Assembly: GCA_003132865.1 (NCBI GenBank)
Contig: PKYZ01000379.1
Span: 5,718 to 13,917 of the forward strand
Direction: 5' to 3'
DNA from: Bryobacterales bacterium
GTDB lineage: Bacteria; Acidobacteriota; Terriglobia; Bryobacterales; Bryobacteraceae
Length of the DNA stretch: 8,200 nt
A model generated the notes under the pieces. The model was not told where the DNA came from. It worked only from the letters and a program-made list of their open reading frames with translations, and ran no database searches. Both the position numbers and the translations under genes were made by a program. The first letter of the stretch is position 1. Each line of letters starts with the position of its first letter. Shown piece after piece: positions 1 through 6,864 of this stretch.

Positions 1-55
1 GGCCCAGAGGGCGCCCCGTCAGGGAGCGGATGCGCAATTACCTATGGCGTTCTGT

Positions 56-292
56 TTAACCGCCATCGGATTCCGGGGGAGCGGCTTCAGTTCTCCAATC
101 CGACTCGCTGAAATCGTATTCCGCGTTAAACTGCCTCAACACGGCAACCTGGCGCGCAGTCGGGGTCGCATCCCTGCCCAGACCAGTGATGGTTTGGCGG
201 CCCCAATCCTGAAGGGGATCGAATTCAACTTCCCAATGGCGGGTAACCCAGAAGAGTCTAACGAGGCGGATTTTAAGCAATTCGAGCGCCAT
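56..292 (-). CDS. possible small hypothetical protein, 78 aa
   Basis: I do not recognise this frame. The predicted peptide is protein-like rather than shadow-like: a hydrophobic and basic start (residues 3-17), then mixed polar sequence with aromatic residues (WEVEFD near residue 20, NAEYDFSESDW near residue 55), no transmembrane helix and a proline-rich end. The ATG at 292 has no convincing Shine-Dalgarno in the 20 bases before it, only purine-rich GATAAGATAAG. Third-position GC appears lower than in the clear genes of this window. The overlapping plus-strand frame (44-430) reads worse, with a tail rich in Arg, Pro and Gly. It could be a real short gene, the tail of a degraded one, or chance. 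Confidence 0.3.
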   Translation of the reverse strand: MALELLKIRLVRLFWVTRHWEVEFDPLQDWGRQTITGLGRDATPTARQVAVLRQFNAEYDFSESDWRTEAAPPESDGG

Positions 293-513
293 GACTTATC
301 TTATCGCTGGTTCAGCCTTTCAGCCATACGATCCGGCCCCATTTGCCACCGGCTTCGTGAAGCGCTCCGTGCTCCACCGGGGCTAAGGTGCAGTGGCGGA
401 CGGAGGATCGCGTGGACCCTTCCGGGCTGAGGAAGCGCGTGCGGCCGTAACGGGAAGCTTTTCGAAGCTCTGGTTCCGGCTCGAACATGCCGCGCGCTTC
501 CGGGACGCGAATC

Positions 514-522
514 TGGTATCAT
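514..522 (+). promoter_or_regulatory. possible extended -10 promoter for the 564 gene
   Basis: TGGTATCAT matches the extended -10 form TGnTATAAT with one mismatch and lies about 40 bases before the ATG at 564. No good -35 box is seen, which extended -10 promoters can tolerate. Base match only. Confidence 0.25.
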
Positions 523-563
523 CGCAGTTCACGGGCTCGTGCTGCCCGGCTTGAGACTGAACT

Positions 564-839
564 ATGCCCTGCTTCCTCCTGCTCGTCATCCTGCTGTTTC
601 CGCGCATCGCGCTCGCGTTGATGTGGTTCTTCTCGACCTACCTGCAGCGCGCATTCCACGGTGGTTTGCTGCTGCCGGTACTCGGCTTCATTTTCCTGCC
701 GCTCACCACGATCGTCTACGCATGGGAGCTCAACAGCGGCATGCCGACGGCGGGAATCAATCTTTTGTGGCTGCTGATCGCGGTGATCATTGATCTGGGC
801 GGGCTGGGCGGCGGCGCGCATCGCCAATCGCGGCGCTGA
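564..839 (+). CDS. small integral membrane protein, 91 aa, unknown function
   Basis: The product is strongly hydrophobic, with three likely membrane segments at about residues 3-25, 33-53 and 66-80. It ends in a glycine-rich turn (GGLGGG, about 79-84) and a basic tail (HRQSRR). The pattern of a short Pro-Arg break after the first hydrophobic run (FPR, 12-14), an LP-LTT-YAW block in helix 2 and a final DLGGLGGG motif looks like a conserved family of small hypothetical bacterial membrane proteins; I cannot name a Pfam family. The basic C-terminus suggests that end is cytoplasmic. The start is the first ATG of the frame. The ribosome site is weak (GAG about 8 bases upstream), but an extended -10-like element lies at 514-522. 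It appears monocistronic, with gene-free DNA on its 3' side. Function unknown. Confidence 0.72.
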   Translation: MPCFLLLVILLFPRIALALMWFFSTYLQRAFHGGLLLPVLGFIFLPLTTIVYAWELNSGMPTAGINLLWLLIAVIIDLGGLGGGAHRQSRR

Positions 840-1379
840 GTCGCGCAACCGCCGGTATCGGTACCGATGGCCAAGTCAGCAGGCCCGCTTGCCGAATCGT
901 TCACCCGGACGAAGTCCTTACCGCCTCCACCCAGTACTGCTCCTTCTTCATTGGCTCCTTGCTGAATCACGCTCGGATTGCCGCAAAGGCAAGCCGCGGC
1001 GCCGCGGCGGTCCAACCCAGCGTGTCGAGATGTTTCCCCAGGATGTCGCTGGCGCGGCCCCATCGCCCGGCCCATCGCCGCGCAGGTAACGCTCCGCAAC
1101 GTCGATCCTGTAATTTAATGGCGGCGGCCGGTTGGCACGACGCCCCAAACACCGTGATTATTTTGGCGAAGAAGATCGGCCAGATCGCGTTTCGTCACGC
1201 GACGCGCTGAGTTTAGCGCCGATCGGGCATGGCGGAGTAACGGCCAACTCCGATTCTCGATCCCTCCCCTAATATACTGGAATGTTGGTGCAGCCTGTTC
1301 TGAGCCTGTAAGCAAGCATCTCCGGGTGGCATGCAGCACGGCGGCAGAACCGGATCAGGACTGCGCCGAGGCAAGCCGT
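840..1379. other. gene-free stretch with GC-rich palindromes
   Basis: No frame in these 540 bases reads like a protein: all are short, rich in Arg, Pro and Ala, and lack ribosome sites. Two perfect palindromes are visible: ATCGGTACCGAT at 857-868, 18 bases after the stop of the upstream membrane gene, and GCCGCGGCGCCGCGGC at 993-1008. CCCATCGCC occurs twice in quick succession near 1058-1078. The first palindrome could act as a transcript-end hairpin but has no T-run. The end of the stretch holds one arm of the inverted repeat that spans the end of the regulator gene. I see no RNA gene. Confidence 0.5.
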
Positions 1380-1440
1380 TCATGAGCCGGGAGTTGTCGC
1401 CTTCGCCTCTTGGCGCAGTGCGGCGATCCGGTTCTGCAGC
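1341..1440. repeat. inverted repeat straddling the stop codon of the regulator gene
   Basis: The left arm (1341-1371) is an inverted, slightly diverged copy of the right arm (1406-1440), which encodes the recognition-helix end of the regulator. Shared exact blocks in order are GATCCGGTTCTGC (13), GGCGCAGT (8) and CCTC (4), separated by short unequal gaps. The regulator mRNA could fold these into a long hairpin of about 25 pairs that encloses the TGA at 1380-1382. There is no T-run after it, so it is not a classical intrinsic terminator. It could protect the 3' end, cause pausing, or be the scar of an inverted duplication. Confidence 0.75.
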
Positions 1441-2786
1441 GTCCGCAAGCTGATCCCCAACATCTCGGCGGCCAGTTTGCGATTGCCGCGCACGTGCTCG
1501 AGGGTGAGTTTGATGTAAGCCTCTTCGAGTTTCATGAGTGGCTGGCCAGGCTGGAGCATTATATGACCGTCATGGCCGGTTGACGGCCGGGTATACGGGC
1601 CGGGGCTTACACCGAACGTAGGGGAAGGCAGGTCCGTCAGGCGGATCAAACCTTCGCCTGCCAGGATGATGGCTCGCTCCAGAATATTGCGCAGCTCCCG
1701 CACATTGCCAGGCCAATCGTACCGATAAAAAACATCCAGCACCTCCGCATCGAGTCCTGTAATGCGCGTGCCGTGTTTCTTGTTCAGATTCTGCAGCATG
1801 ACATCGGCGATCGGCGCGATATCTTCCTTATGTTCACGCAGCGGCGGAACTACGATCTGGAATACACTCAACCGATAGTAAAGTTCTTCGCGCAAATGCG
1901 TTCCGAGTTCCTGACTGGTCGCGGCAAGTACCCGAGCGTCTACTGCGATTTCATGCTTACCGCCAAGTCGCCGCACCCGCAAGTCCTCGAGAACGCGCAG
2001 CAGCTTTGGTTGCGTGGACTGCGGCATCTCGCCGATCTCGTCGAGAAACAGAGTGCCTCCGTGAGCCTGCTCAAAGCAACCGGCGGAACGCTCCATGGCT
2101 CCCGTAAACGCACCTTTCTCGTGGCCGAACAACTCGCTCTCAACCAGAGCCTCGGGTAAGGCGGCTGCATTGATAGCGACGAAAGGCCCATCACCGCGGG
2201 AGCTGCACTTATGGATCTCCCGCGCAACCAACTCCTTTCCAGTGCCACTCTCTCCACGGATCAATACGGGCGCTGAAGTGGGCGCCACCTGCCTGATTAA
2301 CGAAAAGATCTGCTGCATCGCCGGGGAGGTTCCTACCAAGTCCCCGAGTACGCCGCGAAGGCTGAGGTCCCGCTTAAGTTCGTCGGTTTTCTGCAGGCTT
2401 CTCTTGTAGCGAATCGCGCGTTCCAGAAGGGTCTTGAAGGTGCGCGGTTCCACGGGCTTCTCCAGGTACCAGAACGCCTTGAGGTCGTGAACGGCGGACA
2501 GCGCCTTGTCCATGCTGCCGAATCCGGTAAGCGCAATTGCCGGAGTGAGGTCGCCGCGTTCCTTCAAATACCGGAGCAGTTCAAAGCCGTCCATGCGCGG
2601 CATAACCAAATCCGCAACGATGACGTCCGCGTTGAAGGCAGTGAGCCGTTCCAGCGCTTCCTGCCCGTCGCCCGCGACCTGCGTTTCAAAGTCACAATCG
2701 GAAAGCATGGCAGCCAAGGCGGTACGCTGGCGCTCGTCGTCGTCGACGATGAGTATCCGGCCCGAAACGGCGGGCAGTCGGGGCAT
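1380..2786 (-). CDS. NtrC-type sigma-54 dependent response regulator, 468 aa
   Basis: Cytoplasmic two-component regulator and enhancer-binding ATPase. Residues 10-125 form a receiver domain: acidic pocket D15-D17, phospho-acceptor D59 (in ADLVMP), conserved T87 and K110 before P111. Residues about 145-380 form the sigma-54 interaction AAA+ domain: Walker A GESGTGKE 178-185, the sigma-contacting GAFTGA loop 225-230, Walker B LFLDE 246-250, arginine fingers R299 and R305, and sensor II in [10 protein letters not shown] 358-367. Residues about 420-458 form a Fis-type HTH. All key residues are present, so it should be active. One oddity is that the stretch between sensor I (AT 289-290) and the arginine fingers is about five residues shorter than in NtrC. 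It follows the STAS gene with an 11-base gap; AGAAGG before the ATG serves as ribosome site. No sensor kinase lies in the window. The exact family member (AtoC, ZraR or NtrC-like) cannot be fixed from sequence alone. Confidence 0.96.
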   Translation of the reverse strand: MPRLPAVSGRILIVDDDERQRTALAAMLSDCDFETQVAGDGQEALERLTAFNADVIVADLVMPRMDGFELLRYLKERGDLTPAIALTGFGSMDKALSAVHDLKAFWYLEKPVEPRTFKTLLERAIRYKRSLQKTDELKRDLSLRGVLGDLVGTSPAMQQIFSLIRQVAPTSAPVLIRGESGTGKELVAREIHKCSSRGDGPFVAINAAALPEALVESELFGHEKGAFTGAMERSAGCFEQAHGGTLFLDEIGEMPQSTQPKLLRVLEDLRVRRLGGKHEIAVDARVLAATSQELGTHLREELYYRLSVFQIVVPPLREHKEDIAPIADVMLQNLNKKHGTRITGLDAEVLDVFYRYDWPGNVRELRNILERAIILAGEGLIRLTDLPSPTFGVSPGPYTRPSTGHDGHIMLQPGQPLMKLEEAYIKLTLEHVRGNRKLAAEMLGISLRTLQNRIAALRQEAKATTPGS

Positions 2787-2797
2787 CGCCTTCTATT

Positions 2798-3238
2798 CTA
2801 GCAGGTCTCGGCGGAACGGACGCCCAACTCCGAATTGCGATCGTCTTTGTGCTGAATGAAGTTGAGGATGTCGAAGGGCTTCACGGCTCGATCCGGGAAG
2901 AAGCTGTTCACCGCCTCCTGCTCATTATCGAAGAACTCAAAGGCGATGGCCAGCTTGGTCAACGAAAACAACTCCAGATGCGACCGGTTGAGGTTTACCA
3001 GCGCCAGCTTTCCACCGGCCTTGCGCAGTCTGGCGAGCCCAAACACCAACGTCCCCAGCCCAGTGCTGTCAATGTGGCTGACATCTTTGAGATTTAAAAC
3101 CATATTGACCTTGCCGGATTGATGCAGGGCATGCAGTGTGTCGCGCAGATCCAAATCTCCATGCCCCAAAGTGAGCGGGCCTTTCAGGTCAAGAATGACG
3201 ATGCCTTCGCTTTCCCGCTGTTCGATGTGCAGACTCAT
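2798..3238 (-). CDS. STAS-domain anti-anti-sigma-factor type protein, 146 aa
   Basis: A single STAS domain fills residues 1-115. The hallmark loop HIDSTGLGTL puts a phosphorylatable Ser at S58 (T59 next to it), the position used in SpoIIAA. SpoIIAA-like proteins bind an anti-sigma or switch kinase when unphosphorylated and are released after Ser phosphorylation. No such kinase or phosphatase is in the window, so the partner is unknown. About 30 residues after the domain are polar and look unstructured. The start at 3238 is chosen over the in-frame ATG at 3271 because a perfect AGGAGG lies six bases upstream, and because the STAS fold begins at once (LHIEQRESEGIVILDLKG). It is the first gene of an operon with the sigma-54 activator, which points to a joint regulatory job. 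A sigma-54 type promoter lies 57 bases upstream. Confidence 0.93.
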   Translation of the reverse strand: MSLHIEQRESEGIVILDLKGPLTLGHGDLDLRDTLHALHQSGKVNMVLNLKDVSHIDSTGLGTLVFGLARLRKAGGKLALVNLNRSHLELFSLTKLAIAFEFFDNEQEAVNSFFPDRAVKPFDILNFIQHKDDRNSELGVRSAETC

Positions 3239-3244
3239 GCTCAA

Positions 3245-3250
3245 CCTCCT
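3245..3250 (-). promoter_or_regulatory. ribosome binding site deciding the STAS start
   Basis: AGGAGG on the minus strand, six bases before ATG 3238. It is the strongest Shine-Dalgarno in the window and excludes the longer frame starting at 3271. Confidence 0.9.
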
Positions 3251-3271
3251 CTGGCACAGATCAGCGGCCAA

Positions 3272-3679
3272 TCATGGCTTTCGGCGGCGCCGTATGCACT
3301 GCCCACGCCAAGTCGACAGTGTCTCACCGCCGCGGTCCGTGCGCGTTTGGTCTGTACGCCCACCAGGCAGGCCAAGGCCCGGCAACCCGCCGCCCGGTTT
3401 CCGCCGCGCGATCTCGTCAAGCGGAATCCGCCTCACCGATTCGTCGATCGCATGAGTCCGTACCTCGACCTCGCCCAGCAGACCTCGCTTCCGCACATCC
3501 TCCGTCAACCCGTGCAGACACGCGAAGCTATTGCTCGCCCCCCTCTGTTGAATTGTCCACGCCCGGAAGCGTTGCTCGCGCCCGCCTACCGCGGCGTCCG
3601 GATAAGCAGTGTTCCACGTTCTGAGCTCCCGGCGAACTGCACTGCAGCATTGAGTAAACCTAAAACTGATTACGCGCCC
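3272..3679 (-). pseudogene. start-less open frame, possible degraded gene
   Basis: An open frame of 136 codons runs from just after an in-frame stop (3680-3682) to TGA at 3272-3274, with no ATG or GTG before a TTG at 3508. Its first 95 codons read like protein (for example TEDVRKRGLLGEVEVR and DESVRRIPLDEIARR), with GC-rich third positions and little repetition. The last 40 codons turn into Gly, Pro and Arg-rich sequence that looks out of frame, and the tail overlaps the STAS promoter. I do not recognise the family. It may be a remnant of a gene with lost start and a frameshift, or a chance open frame in GC-rich DNA. The plus-strand frame over the same DNA looks like a shadow. Confidence 0.3.
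3295..3310 (-). promoter_or_regulatory. sigma-54 type (-24/-12) promoter of the STAS/regulator operon
   Basis: TGGCGTGGGCAGTGCA has the invariant GG-N10-GC spacing and matches the consensus TGGCACG-N4-TTGCA at nine of twelve defined bases. The predicted start point is near 3284, giving a leader of about 46 bases that contains the AGGAGG. The operon encodes a sigma-54 activator, so this would be autoregulation. Found by eye; no start-site data. Confidence 0.5.
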
Positions 3680-3703
3680 CTAAATTCCGGCCGCCTTGCA
3701 GGA

Positions 3704-3721
3704 CCGGATGTACGTATCCGG
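3704..3721 (-). terminator. hairpin after the lmo0937-like gene
   Basis: CCGGAT and ATCCGG form a perfect 6-bp stem around a 6-base loop, 12 bases past the stop of the small membrane gene. No T-run follows in either direction, so it is only a possible transcript end or stabilising hairpin. Confidence 0.35.
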
Positions 3722-3733
3722 CCACGATCGGCG

Positions 3734-3886
3734 CTAACCAAGAACCCTGCGCCCCTGAATCAGGCGGATTACCATTACTACCAACGCAATGACCAACAGG
3801 ATGTGAATCAGCCCGCCGGCGGTGTATGAGGTTGCCAATCCCGCAGCCCACAAAACCAGCAAAATTATACAGATTGTCCAAAGCAT
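3734..3886 (-). CDS. lmo0937-family small membrane protein, 50 aa
   Basis: The 50-residue product begins MLWTICIILLVLWAAG and has two hydrophobic helices (about 3-18 and 24-43) split by a short TSYTAGG turn, then a basic end (RLIQGRRVLG). This start-turn-second-helix architecture is typical of lmo0937-type (DUF5670-like) proteins, which are common, tiny and of unknown function, often near stress genes. GAGGAG lies seven bases before the ATG. A sigma-54 type promoter ends almost at the ribosome site, so the leader would be about 16 bases. It is divergent from mgtA and shares its control region. The long plus-strand frame that starts inside it (3822) is an antisense shadow. Confidence 0.88.
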   Translation of the reverse strand: MLWTICIILLVLWAAGLATSYTAGGLIHILLVIALVVMVIRLIQGRRVLG

Positions 3887-3912
3887 CTTTTTGCTCCTCG
3901 CCCATGCATCAC

Positions 3913-3928
3913 TGCAAGAGCGGGTCCA
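3913..3928 (-). promoter_or_regulatory. sigma-54 type promoter of the lmo0937-like gene
   Basis: TGGACCCGCTCTTGCA has GG-N10-GC and a perfect TTGCA -12 box. The -24 box TGGACC differs from TGGCAC at two bases. The predicted start point near 3902 leaves a leader of about 16 bases that carries the GAGGAG ribosome site, a very natural layout. Confidence 0.6.
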
Positions 3929-4000
3929 AAGCGGCGGGCCGAGCTACATGGGGACTGCGTGCCAGCCGGCGCTGCCGGACCGGGAGTGCCACTGGCGCAG

Positions 4001-4017
4001 GGTGCAGAATCTGCACC
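4001..4017. promoter_or_regulatory. perfect 8-1-8 dyad, likely activator (enhancer) site
   Basis: GGTGCAGAATCTGCACC is a perfect inverted repeat with a single central base. Its centre, 4009, is 107 bp upstream of the predicted lmo0937 start point (3902) and 108 bp upstream of the predicted mgtA start point (4117). That matches the usual -100 to -150 placement of NtrC-family enhancers, and Fis-type HTH dimers bind such dyads. The nearby regulator (1380-2786) is the obvious candidate ligand, which is an inference. Confidence 0.6.
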
Positions 4018-4090
4018 TGATCCCGGCAGTTGCTGCAGGTCGACTGGCGGCAGCGGCAAGCTGTCCGGTATCGTCTGATATGCAGGCACT

Positions 4091-4106
4091 TGGCACTAGC
4101 CGTGCA
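4091..4106 (+). promoter_or_regulatory. sigma-54 type promoter of mgtA
   Basis: TGGCACTAGCCGTGCA carries a perfect TGGCAC -24 box, GG-N10-GC spacing and a TGCA -12 core; only two of twelve consensus bases differ. The predicted start point is near 4117, giving a leader of about 71 bases to the proposed start. If used, it rules out the in-frame ATGs at 3822 and 4080 as starts for this transcript. Confidence 0.62.
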
Positions 4107-4126
4107 ACCAAGCCCCAGGTCGTCCA

Positions 4127-4147
4127 ACACCCTTGCGCGCGGGGTGT
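4127..4147 (+). other. mgtA leader hairpin with a competing stem
   Basis: ACACCC (4127-4132) pairs with GGGTGT (4142-4147) around a 9-base loop. TGTC at 4145-4148 can instead pair with GACA at 4156-4159, so the two stems exclude each other. No T-run or ORF is seen in the leader, and it does not resemble a known magnesium riboswitch that I can recall. Weak evidence for leader control. Confidence 0.25.
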
Positions 4148-4174
4148 CAGGCCCAGACAGCACGCAGGATCCAC

Positions 4175-4181
4175 GGAGAGG
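4175..4181 (+). promoter_or_regulatory. ribosome binding site before the CTG start of mgtA
   Basis: GGAGAGG lies six bases before CTG 4188 at ideal spacing, and is the only good Shine-Dalgarno in frame range of the ATPase N-terminus. The ATG at 4227 has only GGGAT directly abutting it. Confidence 0.55.
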
Positions 4182-4187
4182 CTGCCA

Positions 4188-6731
4188 CTGAGCAAACCAG
4201 ACAAAACGCTGGACCGCTTCTGGGATATGCCCCTGCGGGACCTACTCAAGCTGCTCGAAGCAGCTCCAGCCGGACTGACTTCCGCCGAGGCGAAACAGCG
4301 ACTGCGTCTCCATGGACCGAACAGTCTGGTAGGAGAGTCTCGCTTCGCGCCTCTGATCGCTTTTCTGCGTTTTTTTGCCAATCCTCTTGTTCTGATTCTC
4401 CTGGCTGCCAGCGCCATCTCGATTGTGTTGGGTGATCCGGTCGGCGGCTCGATCATCATCGCTATTGTCCTGCTCAGCGTGATAGTGAACTTCTACACGG
4501 AGTTTCAGGCGCGGCATGCGGTGGAGGATATTCGGAAGCAGGTTGCTACAACTGCCGCGGTTTTGCGCGACGGACACGAAGCGGAGTTGCCGACCGCAGA
4601 GCTGGTCCCGGGGGATATCGTGCGGCTCAATTGCGGTGACTTGGCGCCAGCCGATGCCCGTTTATTGGACGCCAAGGACCTGCATGTGCGCGAATCCGCG
4701 CTCACGGGGGAGTCTTTGCCCGTGGACAAGGCGGCGGCTGATCTTCCAGAGGGGCAACATGGCATTGGCGATGCCAGCAACAGCGTTTTCCTGGGGACTG
4801 CCGTGCAGACGGGAATGGGCACTGCAGTCATCGTTCGCACAGGCAAAGACACCGCCTTCGGCGAGATCGCCCAACGGCTGTCCACGCGGCCGCCGGAGAC
4901 CGAATTCGGCCGCGGCATACGCCACTTCGGGGTGATGATCACGCGAGTGATCATGCTGCTGGTGCTCTTCGTCCTGCTGGTGAACATCGTCTTACACCGT
5001 CCGGTGCTGGAATCGTTTTTGTTCTCTATCGCCCTGGCCGTCGGGATGACGCCCGAGATGATGCCGATGATCATCACGATCACGCTGGCGCAGGGCGCGC
5101 GGCGGATGGCCAAGAAGAAGGTTCTGGTCAAGCAGCTTTCGGCGATCGAGGACTTCGGCAGCGTGGAGATTCTTTGCAGCGACAAAACCGGAACCCTGAC
5201 CGAAGGCGAGATCGTGCTGGACAAGCACGTGGACATTTACGGTCAGGACAGCGAAGACGTCCTCCGGTTCGTCTACCTGAACAGTTACTTTCAAGCCGGC
5301 ATCAAGAGCCCGCTGGACGACGCCATCCTGAAGTATCAGCGTCCTGCCATAGCGGAGTATGAGAAGGTGGACGAGATCCCCTTCGACTTCAATCGCAAGC
5401 GCCTATCCGTGGTGGTGCGGCGTGGCGGCGAGCACCTCCTCATTACCAAGGGCGAGGCGGAAAGCGTCTTTGCCATCTGCGGGACCGTCATGATTGACGG
5501 AGCGTCCCAACCGTTCGACGAAGGCCGGCGAGCCCAGGCGGCGGAGACCTTCAAGAAGTTGAGTGCCGACGGATTCCGCACCCTGGGAGTCGCAGTCCGG
5601 AAGGTGGACCAGCAGGGTGCTTATGCGCTCGCTGCCGAGCAGGAGATGACGCTGGCCGGGTTTGCGGCATTCCTCGACCCGCCCAAGGAGGGAATTCTTG
5701 CGGTTCTCGAAGCGCTGAAAAAGAACGGCGTTTCCGTGCTCATCATGACCGGCGACAATCAGTACGTGACGCAGAAGGTAGCGCACGATGTCGGGTTGGC
5801 TACCGACCGCATTGTCACCGGCAACCAGGTGGACACGATGGACGACGCCGCCCTGGCTTACCAGGCGGAGCATGGCGCCATCTTCGCGCGTGTGTCTCCG
5901 GAACAAAAGAACCGGGTGATCCTCGGTCTGAAGGCACGCGGGCACGTCGTGGGGTACATCGGTGACGGCATCAACGATGCTCCGTCACTGCACACCGCGG
6001 ACGTCGGCATTTCCGTAATGAATGGCGTGGATGTGGCCAAAGATGCCGCGAAAATCATCCTGCTGGAAAAGGACCTGGCAGTCCTGAACGAGGGGGTAAT
6101 CGAGGGACGGCGGTGCTTCGCCAACATCATGAAGTACATCATCATGAGCACCAGCTCAAACTTCGGCAATATGTTCAGCATGGCTGCGGCATCGCTTTTC
6201 CTGCCATTCCTTCCAATGTTGCCGACTCAAATCCTGCTGAACAATTTTCTTTATGACACTTCACAGGTCGCTGTCCCCGGCGATAACGTCGATCCGGCCC
6301 TGGTGCACAAGCCCAAGCGGTGGCAAATTGGGTTCATTCGCCAGTTTATGACGATCATCGGCCCCATCAGCTCCATCTACGATTTCCTCACTTTCGGAGT
6401 CCTCCTCTGGCTGTTCCACGCTTCCACCAACGCGCCGCTGTTCCGGACCGGGTGGTTCGTGGAATCCCTGGTTACGCAGACGCTGGTAGTGTTTGTGATC
6501 CGGACGGCCGGCAACCCTTTCAAGAGCCGGCCGAGCGGGCGGTTGCTGATTGCGGTTGCGGCCGTCTCCGTGGCCGGCGCCGTCCTGCCGTATACGCGCC
6601 TGGGCGCTGTACTTGGGTTCATTCCATTACCGCTGTCGTTACTGGGTGCGATTTCGCTACTGACCCTGACCTATCTTTTCCTGGTGCAAGCCGTCAAGAC
6701 CTGGTTCTATCGCCGGCATGCGTTGCTCTGA
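4188..6731 (+). CDS. mgtA: magnesium-transporting P-type ATPase (MgtA/MgtB type), about 847 aa
   Basis: Inner-membrane P-type ATPase that drives Mg2+ import at the cost of ATP. Numbered from CTG 4188: an N-terminal cation-ATPase domain (about 10-60), M1-M2 (about 61-103), actuator loop with TGES 173-176, M3-M4 (about 248-300) with the MgtA-type TPEMMPM at 288-294, phosphorylation motif DKTGT with D332, nucleotide domain with KGE at 421-423 (usually KGA), TGDN 521-524, hinge GDGINDAP 592-599, then six C-terminal helices. The block FLPFLPMLPTQILLNNFLYD and the following DTSQVAVPGDNVD are diagnostic of the type IIIB magnesium group. All catalytic residues are intact. Length is close to the family norm (E. 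coli MgtA about 898). Starts: 3822 is antisense to the lmo0937 gene, 4080 lies before the predicted promoter start; CTG 4188 has the only good ribosome site, ATG 4227 is the fallback. Confidence 0.95.
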   Translation: MSKPDKTLDRFWDMPLRDLLKLLEAAPAGLTSAEAKQRLRLHGPNSLVGESRFAPLIAFLRFFANPLVLILLAASAISIVLGDPVGGSIIIAIVLLSVIVNFYTEFQARHAVEDIRKQVATTAAVLRDGHEAELPTAELVPGDIVRLNCGDLAPADARLLDAKDLHVRESALTGESLPVDKAAADLPEGQHGIGDASNSVFLGTAVQTGMGTAVIVRTGKDTAFGEIAQRLSTRPPETEFGRGIRHFGVMITRVIMLLVLFVLLVNIVLHRPVLESFLFSIALAVGMTPEMMPMIITITLAQGARRMAKKKVLVKQLSAIEDFGSVEILCSDKTGTLTEGEIVLDKHVDIYGQDSEDVLRFVYLNSYFQAGIKSPLDDAILKYQRPAIAEYEKVDEIPFDFNRKRLSVVVRRGGEHLLITKGEAESVFAICGTVMIDGASQPFDEGRRAQAAETFKKLSADGFRTLGVAVRKVDQQGAYALAAEQEMTLAGFAAFLDPPKEGILAVLEALKKNGVSVLIMTGDNQYVTQKVAHDVGLATDRIVTGNQVDTMDDAALAYQAEHGAIFARVSPEQKNRVILGLKARGHVVGYIGDGINDAPSLHTADVGISVMNGVDVAKDAAKIILLEKDLAVLNEGVIEGRRCFANIMKYIIMSTSSNFGNMFSMAAASLFLPFLPMLPTQILLNNFLYDTSQVAVPGDNVDPALVHKPKRWQIGFIRQFMTIIGPISSIYDFLTFGVLLWLFHASTNAPLFRTGWFVESLVTQTLVVFVIRTAGNPFKSRPSGRLLIAVAAVSVAGAVLPYTRLGAVLGFIPLPLSLLGAISLLTLTYLFLVQAVKTWFYRRHALL

Positions 6732-6864
6732 CACGCGGGGCAACCTTCGCCAGATCCTCAGCTCCCGCCTGCGCCGCCGTTTTCACCTGAACGGTACCGC
6801 GCGTGCTCTCGCATTCCTGGCACTACAGCCAATTGCGTCAAAACTTAGCCTCTGGAAAGAAATC

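Noticed and set aside
44..430. 128-codon plus-strand frame
   Set aside because: The second half is Arg, Pro and Gly-rich shadow sequence, there is no ribosome site, and it competes with the more protein-like minus frame.
1132..1147. TTGGCACG, a perfect -24 box
   Set aside because: There is no GC at the required distance (CA instead), and no gene follows.
716..1210. Several overlapping frames of 60-130 codons on both strands
   Set aside because: They are GC-rich chance frames: all low complexity, with no ribosome sites and mutually overlapping.
3512..3518. GTGCAGA half-sites of the 4001-4017 dyad (also near 3227 and 4803)
   Set aside because: Single 7-base half-sites are expected by chance in GC-rich DNA, and none has the second arm or a consistent distance to a promoter.
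3119..3829. 236-codon plus-strand frame
   Set aside because: It is antisense to the STAS gene and the lmo0937-like gene, has no ribosome site, and is composed of Pro, Arg and Ala-rich shadow sequence.
3822..4187. Upstream extension of the ATPase frame to ATG 3822 (969 aa)
   Set aside because: The first part is antisense to the lmo0937-like gene and its promoter. The added residues do not resemble the family, and the predicted mgtA promoter lies inside it.
6818..6836. TGGCAC followed by TTGC before the secreted-protein gene
   Set aside because: Both boxes are perfect, but GG and GC are 14 bases apart instead of 10. Sigma-54 promoters tolerate almost no spacing change.
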